Shown here: one piece after another, positions 18,296 through 26,529 of the stretch
Layout: each line of letters begins with the position of its first letter
Position numbering within the stretch: the first letter of the stretch is position 1
NCBI GenBank assembly: GCA_910589385.1
Contig: CAJUTU010000002.1
Span: 62,001-126,000 of the forward strand
DNA: 64,000 nt
Source: an uncultured Lachnospiraceae bacterium
GTDB lineage: Bacteria > Bacillota > Clostridia > Lachnospirales > Lachnospiraceae
Reading direction: 5' to 3'
Notes under the pieces: generated by a model
Database searches by the model: none
What the model saw: the letters and a program-made list of their open reading frames with translations, nothing else
What the model was told of the DNA's origin: nothing
Program-made: the position numbers and the translations under genes

Positions 18296-18418
18296 TGCCC
18301 AAATAAATATAAGAAGTCTTTTGAAAAAGATTAGATCTGCTATGCTCCGAAAGATGTATGCGCATATTCCACAAAAAATCTGTGTCAAATTTGTGAACTA
18401 TGCACATATCGAATACAA

Positions 18419-18453
18419 TTTATGCGAAAAACAAGCAATTTATGCGGAAATCT
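18419..18453 (+). promoter_or_regulatory. Regulatory motif shared with the second GH3 gene, copy A
   Basis: TTTATGCGAAAAACAAGCAA followed by TTTATGCGGAAAT matches the bases at 21664-21697 at nearly every position except scattered single changes. Both copies lie in the upstream regions of GH3 genes. Repeats of (T)ATGC spaced about one helical turn suggest an AraC-type activator site. Confidence 0.5.
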
Positions 18454-18492
18454 GCACAAGACAAAAAAGTGTGTTAATATTCCTTTCAGAAT

Positions 18493-18524
18493 TGGTTACA
18501 GTTCACGGCCCCGTGAACCGTAGC
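18493..18524. repeat. Intergenic imperfect palindrome, copy 2
   Basis: GGTTACAGTTCACGG and CCGTGAACCGTAGCC face each other with almost no spacer. It is the same family as at 3938, 26202 and 28803, but with a collapsed centre. It lies 36 bases before the GH3 start codon at 18560. Confidence 0.7.
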
Positions 18525-18559
18525 CAATATCATGACAAATAAAAAGGAGGAGAAAGGAA

Positions 18560-21500
18560 ATGATCAATTTTTTGGCAAAAGTACTGGGCCCCATTTTCGC
18601 AAATTATGGTGTCAGCGAAGCAGATTTCCAGGCATATCTTACGCAGCTTAGCGGCTATGTGTATTTTATCCTTGCATTGCTGGTCGTATTGATTGTCGTG
18701 CTGGTCGTGGCCCAGAAAGCAAAGAAAGGATTCCGGCATGTGATCCGCTGGCAGGCAGTGCTTGCATTTGTGGCGATCATCACGATCTTAGTAAACATGA
18801 TCTGTTATGGCCCGATGTACAGCAATGTATCAGGTTTCTTGAACGCATCCAAAGTAGACCTGTCGGATGAGACTGTGGCACAGAGCAGGGAAATGGTAAA
18901 GAAGCTTGGCGAGGAAGGTTTGATCCTTGCGAAAAATGAGGGGCTTCTGCCGCTTTCATCAGACGTATCAAAATTGAACGTATTCGGATGGGATTCCACC
19001 AATCCGATCCTGGGAGGAACAGGTTCCGGTTCTTCAGATTCTTCTTCCGCAGTAGGGATCCTTCAATCCCTGCAGGATGCAGGCTATGAGACGAACCAGA
19101 CACTGACCGACATGTATGTAGAGTATCGTGCGGACCGTCCGGAGATCAGTATGCACGGACAGGACTGGACACTTCCGGAACCGACGGTGGACGCTTATAC
19201 AGATTCCATTATGAGCGAGGCGAAGGATTTTTCCGATACGGCGGTTATCGTGATCGGACGTTCCGGCGGAGAAAATGCAGACCTGCCGACAGACATGAAT
19301 GCAGTCATCAAAGGCACTTATGACTTGGCAGAGACAGTTTCCAGCGCACCAGAAAACTTTGATTTTACAAGAAGTTCTTATACAAATAATGGTTCCTATG
19401 ATGATTTTGAAGAAGGCGAATCCTATCTGGAGCTTTCTGTGACTGAGGAAGACATGGTAGATAAGGTCTGCTCTGAGTTCGACAATGTGATCGTAGTCAT
19501 CAATGCAAATAACGCAATGGAACTGGGCTGGGTAGAGGAATATGACCAGATTGGAGCGGTCATCCTCGCGCCGGGTACAGGGGCATCCGGTTTTGCGGCT
19601 CTGGGCGAGATCATCAATGGTTCCGTAAACCCGTCAGGAAAAACAGTAGATACTTATGTAAGAGATCTGACAAAGACTCCATATTATAACAATATCGGAA
19701 ACCACTCTTACAATAATGTCCAGGATCTGAACGAACAGGGTGTGGCGGCAGATGCGTCCTCCATGGGAAATCTTTCTTTTGTAAATTACGTGGAAGGCAT
19801 CTATGTAGGCTATAAATTCTATGAGACGGCCGCACAGGAAGGCCTGATCGAATATGACGAGCATGTACAGTATCCGTTTGGATATGGACTGAGCTATACA
19901 ACCTTTGAGAAAGAAATCAAAAACTTCAAAGATAATGGCGATACCATTACATTTGATGTGGAAGTCAAAAATACCGGAGATACAGCCGGCAGGGATGTGG
20001 CAGAGATTTATTTCACACCGCCTTATGAAAACGGCGGGATCGAGAAAGCTTCTGTGAACCTGATCCAGTTTGAAAAGACGGAAGAAATCGAGCCGGGAGC
20101 ATCCGCAACTGTTTCTTTTGAAATTGCAAAAGAAGATATGGCATCTTATGATTCCGAAGGAATCAAGATCCAGGGCGGCGGTTACATTTTAGAGGCTGGT
20201 GAGTATACTGTTTCTGTCCGCTCCGATTCCCATACGGTAGACGACGAAGAGACGTTTGAGGTTGACAAGGACATTGACTACAGCAAGGATGGTCGCGAAA
20301 GTGATCTGGAAGTGGCAGTCAATCAGTTTGAAGAATATTCCCGCGGCGATTTTGTACAGTTGTCCAGGGCAGATTCTTTCAAAAATTACGAAGAAGCATG
20401 TGCCGCTCCTTCTGAGGAACAGTATGTGATGTCTGATGAAGTGCGTGAAAAGGTGATCGAAAGTGCGGTAGGCACTTATGACGGAACAAAGTATAATGAC
20501 GATGCTGATGAAATGCCGACGATGGATGCGGATAACGGACTAACTCTTTATGAGCTGGCAGGCCTGGATTATGATGATCCGAAGTGGGATGATCTGCTGG
20601 ATCAGATGAGCTTTGACGATATGGTGAAACTGATCAACATCGGCGGATGGCAGACAACAGAAGTGAAATCCGTAGGCAAGATTGCAACTTCTGACTGTGA
20701 CGGCCCGGCAGGTTTGAGCAACTTTGTCACCGGAGCATATGGAACAGCATATCCATCCGAAGTATTGATGGCGCAGACCTGGAACCAGAGCCTTGCCTAT
20801 GAATTAGGACAGTGCATGGGACAGGAATACAAAGATGCCAACAACTATGGCTGGTACGGCCCGGCAATGAACACCCATCGTTCCGCATTTGCAGGACGTA
20901 ACTTTGAGTATTACTCAGAGGACGGCGTACTGGGAGGGCTGATTGCGGCAAACCAGGTCAATGGTGCGGCAGAGCATGGCGTATATGCGTACATTAAGCA
21001 TTTCGCATTAAATGACCAGGAGATCAACCGGACTTCCATGCTCATGACCTTTTCCTCTGAGCAGGCAATCCGTGAAATCTATCTGAAGCCATTTGAGATC
21101 GCGACCAAGAAATTTGAAGGGACTTCCCGTGCGGTAATGTCTTCCTTTAACTGGATCGGTACAATGCCAAGCTGTGCGAACAGCAACCTGCTGAACAACG
21201 TACTCCGCGGCGAGTGGGGATTTGTCGGCATGGTGGAAAGTGATTATGACGGCTCTTATGGATATATGATCACAGACCATTGTATCCGCAGCGGAAATGA
21301 CCTGATGCTGGGATTCGGCAGCGCAGAGTCCAATATTCTGGACGACCACAGCGCAACCGCAGTCCAGGCAATGCGCCAGGCTTGTAAGAACATCCTGTAT
21401 ACGGTTGGAAACAGTGGATACTACACTGTAGATAAAGACCCGGCAGGCGTTATGACAAATATGACAAAGATCTTCATTACGGTTGATGTGATCGCTGCAT

Positions 21501-21574
21501 TGATTATCCTTGCAGTAGAGGCGATCGTAATCCTGCGCTACCTGAAAAAGAAAAAGGCAGCTTCTGCAGAATAA
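18560..21574 (+). CDS. Membrane-anchored GH3 glycosidase with permuted domains
   Basis: A 1004-residue protein. Two membrane helices lie near residues 33-52 and 63-83 and one at about 970-993, with a basic tail. Between them the GH3 order is rearranged: the alpha/beta sandwich (GH3_C) comes first (EEGLILAKNEGLLPL, about 100-430), then a fibronectin III-like domain (YPFGYGLSYTTFEK, about 430-560), and the TIM-barrel GH3 N domain last (about 670-960). The barrel has NRTSMLMTFSSEQAIREIY and the nucleophile segment MVESDYDG with Asp895. The acid/base residue could not be placed. It probably trims beta-linked gluco- or xylo-oligosaccharides at the outer membrane face. AAGGAGGAGAAAGGAA precedes the ATG. 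Confidence 0.85.
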   Translation: MINFLAKVLGPIFANYGVSEADFQAYLTQLSGYVYFILALLVVLIVVLVVAQKAKKGFRHVIRWQAVLAFVAIITILVNMICYGPMYSNVSGFLNASKVDLSDETVAQSREMVKKLGEEGLILAKNEGLLPLSSDVSKLNVFGWDSTNPILGGTGSGSSDSSSAVGILQSLQDAGYETNQTLTDMYVEYRADRPEISMHGQDWTLPEPTVDAYTDSIMSEAKDFSDTAVIVIGRSGGENADLPTDMNAVIKGTYDLAETVSSAPENFDFTRSSYTNNGSYDDFEEGESYLELSVTEEDMVDKVCSEFDNVIVVINANNAMELGWVEEYDQIGAVILAPGTGASGFAALGEIINGSVNPSGKTVDTYVRDLTKTPYYNNIGNHSYNNVQDLNEQGVAADASSMGNLSFVNYVEGIYVGYKFYETAAQEGLIEYDEHVQYPFGYGLSYTTFEKEIKNFKDNGDTITFDVEVKNTGDTAGRDVAEIYFTPPYENGGIEKASVNLIQFEKTEEIEPGASATVSFEIAKEDMASYDSEGIKIQGGGYILEAGEYTVSVRSDSHTVDDEETFEVDKDIDYSKDGRESDLEVAVNQFEEYSRGDFVQLSRADSFKNYEEACAAPSEEQYVMSDEVREKVIESAVGTYDGTKYNDDADEMPTMDADNGLTLYELAGLDYDDPKWDDLLDQMSFDDMVKLINIGGWQTTEVKSVGKIATSDCDGPAGLSNFVTGAYGTAYPSEVLMAQTWNQSLAYELGQCMGQEYKDANNYGWYGPAMNTHRSAFAGRNFEYYSEDGVLGGLIAANQVNGAAEHGVYAYIKHFALNDQEINRTSMLMTFSSEQAIREIYLKPFEIATKKFEGTSRAVMSSFNWIGTMPSCANSNLLNNVLRGEWGFVGMVESDYDGSYGYMITDHCIRSGNDLMLGFGSAESNILDDHSATAVQAMRQACKNILYTVGNSGYYTVDKDPAGVMTNMTKIFITVDVIAALIILAVEAIVILRYLKKKKAASAE

Positions 21575-21591
21575 GAGAAAATGTACTCTTG

Positions 21592-21648
21592 GAAAGGGGT
21601 GTTGCTCCTGCAGCTTATGCGGCTGCCGGGGCGGCATCCTTTCTTTTT
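21592..21648 (+). terminator. Terminator after the first GH3 gene
   Basis: GAAAGG at 21592-21597 pairs with CCTTTC at 21638-21643 and an inner GCAGC/GCTGC stem, followed by TTTTT. The stem has internal loops. Confidence 0.65.
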
Positions 21649-21663
21649 ACAGTTTCGTTACAG

Positions 21664-21726
21664 TTTATGCAAAAAATATGCAATTTGTGCAAATATTCGA
21701 TTTATACAATGAAAGTTTGTTATAAT
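21664..21726 (+). promoter_or_regulatory. Shared motif copy B and promoter of the second GH3 gene
   Basis: TTTATGCAAAAAATATGCAA followed by TTTGTGCAAATAT (21664-21697) matches copy A at 18419-18453. It ends just upstream of an extended -10, TGTTATAAT (TATAAT at 21721-21726), which lacks a clear -35 box. This arrangement is expected for an activator-dependent promoter. Confidence 0.55.
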
Positions 21727-21796
21727 TTCACTAATCAAAGAAGAAACGGCATCTGATATGTCAGGATAATTTTATGGAAAGAAGAAGGTGAGAGAA

Positions 21797-24214
21797 TTGG
21801 ATATTAAGAAAATTGTTCAAAAAATGAGTTTGGAAGAAAAATGTTATCTGCTCTCTGGCAAGGATTTCTGGCAGACACGTTCGGTGGAACGCCTGGGGAT
21901 CCCGAATGTAACACTTTCTGACGGCCCTCATGGAATCCGCAAGCAGGAGGGAGCAAGCGACCAGCTTGGGCTGAACGGAAGTGTCCCGGCGACCTGTTAT
22001 CCTACGGCGGCAACCATTGCCAACAGTTGGGATCCGCAATTGGGAGAAGAGATCGGAACTTATCTGGGGACAGAGGCAGGAGCGCAGGACGTCTGCGTGC
22101 TGCTGGGGCCGGGGATGAACATCAAGAGAAGCCCTCTGTGCGGACGGAATTTTGAATATTTCAGTGAGGATCCTTATCTGGCAGGAAAGATGGCGGCAGG
22201 CTATATCCGCGGAATCCAGTCCAAAGGAGTGGGCGCATGTCCAAAGCATTTTGCGGCAAATTCACAGGAACTACGCCGTATGGCGAGTGATTCTGTCATG
22301 GATGAGCGGACCTTGCGGGAAATCTATCTGGCAGGCTTTGAGATCGCGGTGAAAGAGGCAGGGCCAAAATCTATCATGTCTTCCTACAACCGGGTAAATG
22401 GTGTTTATGCCAATGAAAATGAACATCTGCTGCAGGAAATCCTGCGGGATGAATGGGGATTTGACGGATTTGTAGTTTCCGACTGGGGCGCGTCCAATGA
22501 CCATGTAGCGGGCGTGGCAGCAGGCTCTCATCTGGAAATGCCGACCACCGGAGGGGATTCGGACGAAGAATTGATCCAGGCCGTGAAATCCGGCAAGATC
22601 AGTGAAGCCATGGTCAACAAGCGTGTGGAAGAGCTTTTGTATGCGACTATGCCGTCAAGAGAGGCTGTGGATAAAGTAAAGGGCAAAGGCTTTGATAAGG
22701 AGGCACACCATAAAATGGCGCAAAAGGCGGCGGAGCAGAGTATCGTCCTTTTGAAAAATGAGAACCAGATCCTGCCGCTTTCAGAAAACAGCAAAGTTGC
22801 CGTGATCGGAGATTTTGCCAAGACTCCCAGATATCAGGGTGCAGGCTCCTCGGTTGTGAATCCTACCAAACTGGATTCTACGCTGGATGTGATCAAAGAT
22901 TTCCCGTTAAATATGGTTGGCTTTGCACCGGGGTATCACCGGACAGGACCGGCAGACCCGGCACTGGAGAAAGAAGCAGTGGCATTGGCGAAGAAAGCGG
23001 ATGTGGTGCTGTTATATATCGGCCTGGATGAGATTTCTGAATCGGAAGGACTGGACCGGCCGAACATGAAGCTGCCAAAGAGCCAGACACAACTTCTGCA
23101 GATGCTCTCTGATGCAAATCCACATGTTGTGGTTGTACTTTCCGGCGGTTCCGCAATTGAGATGCCATGGATCGGCCAATGTGAAGCGGTGATCCACGGA
23201 TATTTAAGCGGGCAGGCAGGGGCAGCCGCTATGCTGAATGCGGTCATCGGAAAAGTCAATCCGTCCGGCAAGCTGAATGAGACTTATCCGCTTGTATATG
23301 AGGATGTACCGTCCGCACCGTATTTCCCATCCAAAGAGCGGAATGCGGAATACAGGGAAGGCCTTTATGTGGGATATCGTTACTTTGAGACCGTGCAGAA
23401 ACCGGTGCGTTTCCCATTCGGTTTTGGACTTTCTTATACGACCTTTGCATACAGTCATTTAGAAGTCAGTGAAAAGCAGGCGTCCTTTACATTGACGAAT
23501 ACAGGGGACCGGGACGGAGCTGAGGTGGCGCAGCTTTATGTGAGCGCGAAATGTCATGGCGTATACCGTCCGGCAAAGGAACTGAAAGGATTCCAGAAAG
23601 TATTTTTAAAAGCAGGAGAGTCAAAGGAGGTTGTGATCCCGCTGGATGATAAGGCGTTCCGCTATTTCAATGAAAAGACGAATCAATTTGAAGTGGAAAG
23701 CGGAGAATATGAAATTCTGATCGGCTCCAGTTGTGCGGACATCAAGCTGTCAGCTACGATTGCCGTGCAGGGGACGAAGGCTGCTCTTCCGGTGGACACG
23801 GCTCAGATCCCGTCCTATATGAGCGGAAATATTTTGAAAGTTTCTGATCAGGAATTTCAGGCATTGCTTGGCCATGCAATCCCGGACGGACACTGGAGCG
23901 GCCAGCTGGATATCAACGATGCGATCTGCCAGCTCTATTACGCGAAACGCTGGATCGGCCGCCTGATCTACAAGGTACTGACCAGTATGCTGGATAAGAG
24001 TATGGCAAAAGGAAAACCGGATCTGAATATCATGTTCATTTACAATATGCCGTTCCGCGGGATCGGTAAGATGGCAGGCGGTATGTGCAGCCAGTATATG
24101 GTAGAGGGCATGGTAAAGGCAGTCAACGGGCATTTCTTCAAAGGCGTGGGACAGATCATTTCCGGCTTTTTCCGGCAGAGAAAGGTTATGAAGAAAGCCA
24201 ATAATATGAAATAA
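21797..24214 (+). CDS. GH3 beta-glucosidase
   Basis: An 805-residue cytoplasmic GH3 enzyme in the normal domain order: TIM barrel (about 1-310; SLEEKCYLLSGKDFWQT, GPGMNIKRSPLCGRNFEYFS), alpha/beta sandwich (about 320-530; EQSIVLLKNENQILPL) and a fibronectin III-like domain (PFGFGLSYTTFAYSH, to about 650). The nucleophile is Asp229 in FVVSDWGASNDH. The TTG at 21797 is preferred over the GTG three codons earlier: AAGGTGA sits at the right distance and MDIKKIVQKMSLEEK is the usual family start. About 150 C-terminal residues beyond the family end include a hydrophobic, Met-rich helix pattern (NMPFRGIGKMAGGMCSQY), a tail also known in other Firmicute GH3 proteins. Confidence 0.9.
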   Translation: MDIKKIVQKMSLEEKCYLLSGKDFWQTRSVERLGIPNVTLSDGPHGIRKQEGASDQLGLNGSVPATCYPTAATIANSWDPQLGEEIGTYLGTEAGAQDVCVLLGPGMNIKRSPLCGRNFEYFSEDPYLAGKMAAGYIRGIQSKGVGACPKHFAANSQELRRMASDSVMDERTLREIYLAGFEIAVKEAGPKSIMSSYNRVNGVYANENEHLLQEILRDEWGFDGFVVSDWGASNDHVAGVAAGSHLEMPTTGGDSDEELIQAVKSGKISEAMVNKRVEELLYATMPSREAVDKVKGKGFDKEAHHKMAQKAAEQSIVLLKNENQILPLSENSKVAVIGDFAKTPRYQGAGSSVVNPTKLDSTLDVIKDFPLNMVGFAPGYHRTGPADPALEKEAVALAKKADVVLLYIGLDEISESEGLDRPNMKLPKSQTQLLQMLSDANPHVVVVLSGGSAIEMPWIGQCEAVIHGYLSGQAGAAAMLNAVIGKVNPSGKLNETYPLVYEDVPSAPYFPSKERNAEYREGLYVGYRYFETVQKPVRFPFGFGLSYTTFAYSHLEVSEKQASFTLTNTGDRDGAEVAQLYVSAKCHGVYRPAKELKGFQKVFLKAGESKEVVIPLDDKAFRYFNEKTNQFEVESGEYEILIGSSCADIKLSATIAVQGTKAALPVDTAQIPSYMSGNILKVSDQEFQALLGHAIPDGHWSGQLDINDAICQLYYAKRWIGRLIYKVLTSMLDKSMAKGKPDLNIMFIYNMPFRGIGKMAGGMCSQYMVEGMVKAVNGHFFKGVGQIISGFFRQRKVMKKANNMK

Positions 24215-24240
24215 AAAATGTATGATGGAGGGAAGAGACA

Positions 24241-24813
24241 ATGAGCAGTAATCCAGTGATAAAATGGTGGGAAGGCTTTGCCGAAAAGCATCCTTCCGGA
24301 GCAAAATGGATGCGTGAGGGCGGCCTGTTTATTATTTTCAGCTACGTAGTGACCTTTTTAAAATATATCATGCTCCAGTTTTTGCCGGCGATGTTTTCCG
24401 GCTATGCGGACATCGGATGGGGATGGCCGTCGGCAAATGTCAGCCTGTTCGGCATTGATTTTGTGTGGAATGCCATCGGCTACAGCGTGGAGCAGGGCGG
24501 TATGGCTTACCTTCTGGCCTATCTCATTTCCAGTTTTTTAGGCGAGTGCGTGAACTTCCCGCTGCAGAGGAACTTCACTTTCCGGAGTCATGGAAAAATC
24601 GGCCCGCAGATTGCAGGCTATTTCCTGGCATGGGTGGCCATTACGATCATCGTGAATTCCATCAACTGCGTATGGGTTGCGGTAGCCAGCCAGTTAGTGC
24701 CGGATTTCATTTATAATATCGGAACGACCGTATTGAACGGCGGCGTATCCATGGTCGTATTCTTTGTGGTCAATAAAATTATTTTTGCCGATGCACAGCC
24801 GGAGGCAAAATAG
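24241..24813 (+). CDS. GtrA-like small membrane protein
   Basis: A 190-residue protein with about four membrane helices. The segment GECVNFPLQRNFTFRSHG matches the NF..(R).(F) motif of the GtrA/DPMS-like flippase family, whose members help move lipid-linked sugars across the membrane. It follows the GH3 gene by 26 bases with GGAGGGAAGAGACA before the ATG, so it is in the same operon. How a GtrA-like protein would serve a glucosidase is unclear. Confidence 0.7.
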   Translation: MSSNPVIKWWEGFAEKHPSGAKWMREGGLFIIFSYVVTFLKYIMLQFLPAMFSGYADIGWGWPSANVSLFGIDFVWNAIGYSVEQGGMAYLLAYLISSFLGECVNFPLQRNFTFRSHGKIGPQIAGYFLAWVAITIIVNSINCVWVAVASQLVPDFIYNIGTTVLNGGVSMVVFFVVNKIIFADAQPEAK

Positions 24814-24828
24814 TAATACAGGGGGCAG

Positions 24829-24897
24829 GTAATGACAGGCTGCGGAAAAGATCATCTGTTGAAATCGGTGGTTTTTCCGCAGCCTGTCATTATTTGT
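24829..24897 (+). terminator. Strong terminator of the GH3-GtrA operon
   Basis: AATGACAGGCTGCGGAAA at 24831-24848 pairs perfectly with TTTCCGCAGCCTGTCATT near 24873-24890, followed by ATTTGTCTT. An 18-bp stem makes it one of the strongest hairpins in the window. Confidence 0.85.
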
Positions 24898-24898
24898 C

Positions 24899-24928
24899 TT
24901 GAATTCTGGACCACCCCTATGCTAAAAT
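24899..24928 (+). promoter_or_regulatory. Promoter of nuclease-like paralogue A
   Basis: TTGAAT at 24899-24904 and TAAAAT at 24923-24928, spaced 18 bases. The same arrangement (TTGTAT, 18 bases, TAGAAT) precedes paralogue B at 36966-36995, and homology between the two upstream regions begins here. Confidence 0.5.
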
Positions 24929-25005
24929 GTGAAAAAGCATATTTTCTAAAGTTCAATTATAGTGGGATATCTGATCCTATTGTATCTATGACACTTCCAT
25001 GCAAG

Positions 25006-25118
25006 GCGGCGAAAAGCCCCTGTTCTTTCAGAAAATCCGTGCTTTTATCCCAATAAGCAGGCGGTTTTCTGAAAAAGCAGTGGAAAATCTCCTGGCAAAA
25101 ACACAATAAGGAGGTTTT
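25006..25118 (+). promoter_or_regulatory. Structured leader A with a helix hiding the ribosome-binding site
   Basis: A small GGC/GCC hairpin (about 25006-25019) precedes a long stem, TTTCAGAAAA-CCG with CGGTTTTCTGAAA (25027-25074), and then AAAATCTCCT (25084-25093), which can pair over ten positions (one T-G) with AGGAGGTTTT (25109-25118). That second strand is the Shine-Dalgarno of the gene at 25121. The loop is 15 bases, exactly as in leader B at 37105-37194. Stems differ in sequence but keep pairing between the copies. Confidence 0.6.
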
Positions 25119-25120
25119 CT

Positions 25121-26194
25121 ATGGAGCCAAAGAAAAAAGAAACGGAAGCAACCTATTGGCACCCGGCATTTTTTGCAGATATCCAGATTGAGCTGAAAGA
25201 TGATGCGGACAATCTGATTTTTGAGAATGAACATCAGCTGGGCAAAAAGCCGATGGAGATTGATGTGCTGATCATTAAAAAAGAAAAGGACAGGCCTGTA
25301 AAGAAGAATATCGGAAGGATATTTAAAAAGTACAATATTGTAGAATACAAAGGGCCCGGAGATTTTTTAAGCATTGACGACTTTTATAAGGTCTATGGCT
25401 ATACCTGCTTTTATAAGTCAGACGTGCCTTATGTAAACAGTATTTCTGTGAATGAACTGACCATCACCTTTGTGTCAGAAAAATATCCCCGGGAATTGAT
25501 CCGGCATCTGAAAACTGCCAGAAATTATACGGTAGAAATGGCAGAGCCGGGAATTTATTCTGTAAAAGGGGATATCATCCCCATTCAGGTCATTGTTACA
25601 AGAAACCTGTCCGAGAAAGAAAATCTATGGCTGAAAAGTCTTACAAACAACTTAAAAGAGACAGAAAAGGCAAGGCGGCTGATCGAAGACTATTTGAAGC
25701 ATGCGGAAAATAATCTGTATCATTCCGTTTTAGACACGATCATGCGTGCAAATCAGAGAACATTTAAGGAGGTAAATGGTATGACCGATATTGTTATGGA
25801 AATCGTACAGGAGAAATTTGACCGGAAACTGAAAGAAGAGACGGAAAAGGCTGTGAAGAAAGCGGTGAAACAAGCTGTGAAACAAGCTGTGAAACAAGCG
25901 GTAGATGAAGTTACAGAGGAAGCGGTAGTAAAAGAGCGGGAGGCAGTCAAAAAGGCGGTAGAAAAAGAGCGGAAAGCAGTCAGAAAAGAAGCGGAAAAGG
26001 AAGCGAGAATAGAAAAAATGATCGAACGTATTTCCATGATCCAGATAAAGCATGCTAAAAGTAAGCCGCTGCCTGTGATTGCAGATGAAATGGAGCTAAA
26101 GCCGGAGGAAATTCGTTCGGCTTATAATGCAATTACTGAGAATCCCGAAAAGACAGCAAAAGAGATTTACGAGTTAATAGAAGCAGGCAATTAA
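25121..26194 (+). CDS. PD-(D/E)XK nuclease-like protein with coiled-coil tail, paralogue A
   Basis: A 357-residue protein, closely related to the one at 37197. The N-terminal part has a putative PD-(D/E)XK core: EIDVLIIKKEK with Asp48 and, after a helix, NIVEYKGPG with Glu75 and Lys77; upstream Glu residues in FENEHQ could add the last metal ligand. Related Rpn-type proteins promote recombination or act as DNases, but assignment to that family is inferred. Residues about 245-310 are highly charged Ala/Val/Lys/Glu repeats (AVKKAVKQAVKQAVKQAV) coded by 12-base repeats near 25850-25910, probably a helical rod. The last 50 residues (ISMIQIKHAKSKPLPVIADE ...) form a compact conserved end. It stands alone with its own promoter and controlled leader. 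Confidence 0.7.
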   Translation: MEPKKKETEATYWHPAFFADIQIELKDDADNLIFENEHQLGKKPMEIDVLIIKKEKDRPVKKNIGRIFKKYNIVEYKGPGDFLSIDDFYKVYGYTCFYKSDVPYVNSISVNELTITFVSEKYPRELIRHLKTARNYTVEMAEPGIYSVKGDIIPIQVIVTRNLSEKENLWLKSLTNNLKETEKARRLIEDYLKHAENNLYHSVLDTIMRANQRTFKEVNGMTDIVMEIVQEKFDRKLKEETEKAVKKAVKQAVKQAVKQAVDEVTEEAVVKEREAVKKAVEKERKAVRKEAEKEARIEKMIERISMIQIKHAKSKPLPVIADEMELKPEEIRSAYNAITENPEKTAKEIYELIEAGN

Positions 26195-26201
26195 AACAGT
26201 A

Positions 26202-26238
26202 GTTACAGCTCACGGCCTGACCAGCCGCGAACTGTAAC
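26202..26238. repeat. Intergenic imperfect palindrome, copy 3
   Basis: GTTACAGCTCACGGCC at 26202-26217 faces AGCCGCGAACTGTAAC at 26223-26238. It lies right after paralogue A and before the TPP riboswitch. One half has CTCACGG where the other has CGCGAAC, again G-T or A-C tolerated changes. Confidence 0.75.
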
Positions 26239-26299
26239 GCACATTTTGCGCTATCCGCAGATTAAACCTCATTTCTATTGCAAAATAAATTTTCCTGAG

Positions 26300-26305
26300 T
26301 ATAAT
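26300..26305 (+). promoter_or_regulatory. -10 box of the thiamine salvage operon
   Basis: TATAAT at 26300-26305 lies about 25 bases before the TPP aptamer. A -35 box is weak (around TTGCAA, 26278-26283, spacing 16). Confidence 0.45.
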
Positions 26306-26326
26306 GAAAAGAGTAACCAAATATTA

Positions 26327-26434
26327 TTACATAGGGGAGCTTGCAGCAGCAGGCTGAGAGGAGACTGACACTGTCTCGACCCACGAAACCTGATTTGGAT
26401 AATGCCAACGTAGGGACATGTGATTCGTAGATGC
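26327..26434 (+). promoter_or_regulatory. TPP riboswitch (THI element)
   Basis: The conserved TPP aptamer elements appear in order: GGGGAGC, GGCTGAGAGGA, GACCC, ACCTGATTTGGATAATGCC and AACGTAGGGA. It senses thiamine pyrophosphate and here precedes a terminator and thiM-thiE-thiD. When TPP is plentiful the terminator should form and expression of the salvage genes fall. Confidence 0.95.
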
Positions 26435-26435
26435 A

Positions 26436-26470
26436 GCGGATATGCTATGACCTGGCGTATCCGCTTTTTT
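26436..26470 (+). terminator. Riboswitch expression-platform terminator
   Basis: GCGGATATGC (26436-26445) pairs with GCGTATCCGC (26455-26464), one T-G pair, followed by six T. It lies between the TPP aptamer and the thiM start, as expected for transcriptional control. Confidence 0.9.
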
Positions 26471-26529
26471 GTGATTCTCAGTTCAGACAATCAGGGATTA
26501 TTCCTATGAAGAACAAAGGAGGAATTTTT

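Noticed and set aside
18204..18542. A 112-codon plus-strand frame between murQ and the GH3 gene
   Set aside because: It overlaps the end of murQ, runs through the terminator hairpin, the shared motif and the palindrome, and has no family-like sequence. The region is regulatory.
25850..25915. CRISPR array
   Set aside because: The 12-base repeats are contiguous, in phase and coding, without spacers.
26431..26529. Upstream in-frame extension of thiM
   Set aside because: It would place the start inside the riboswitch terminator and add 33 residues foreign to the family; the Met at 26530 has a strong ribosome-binding site.
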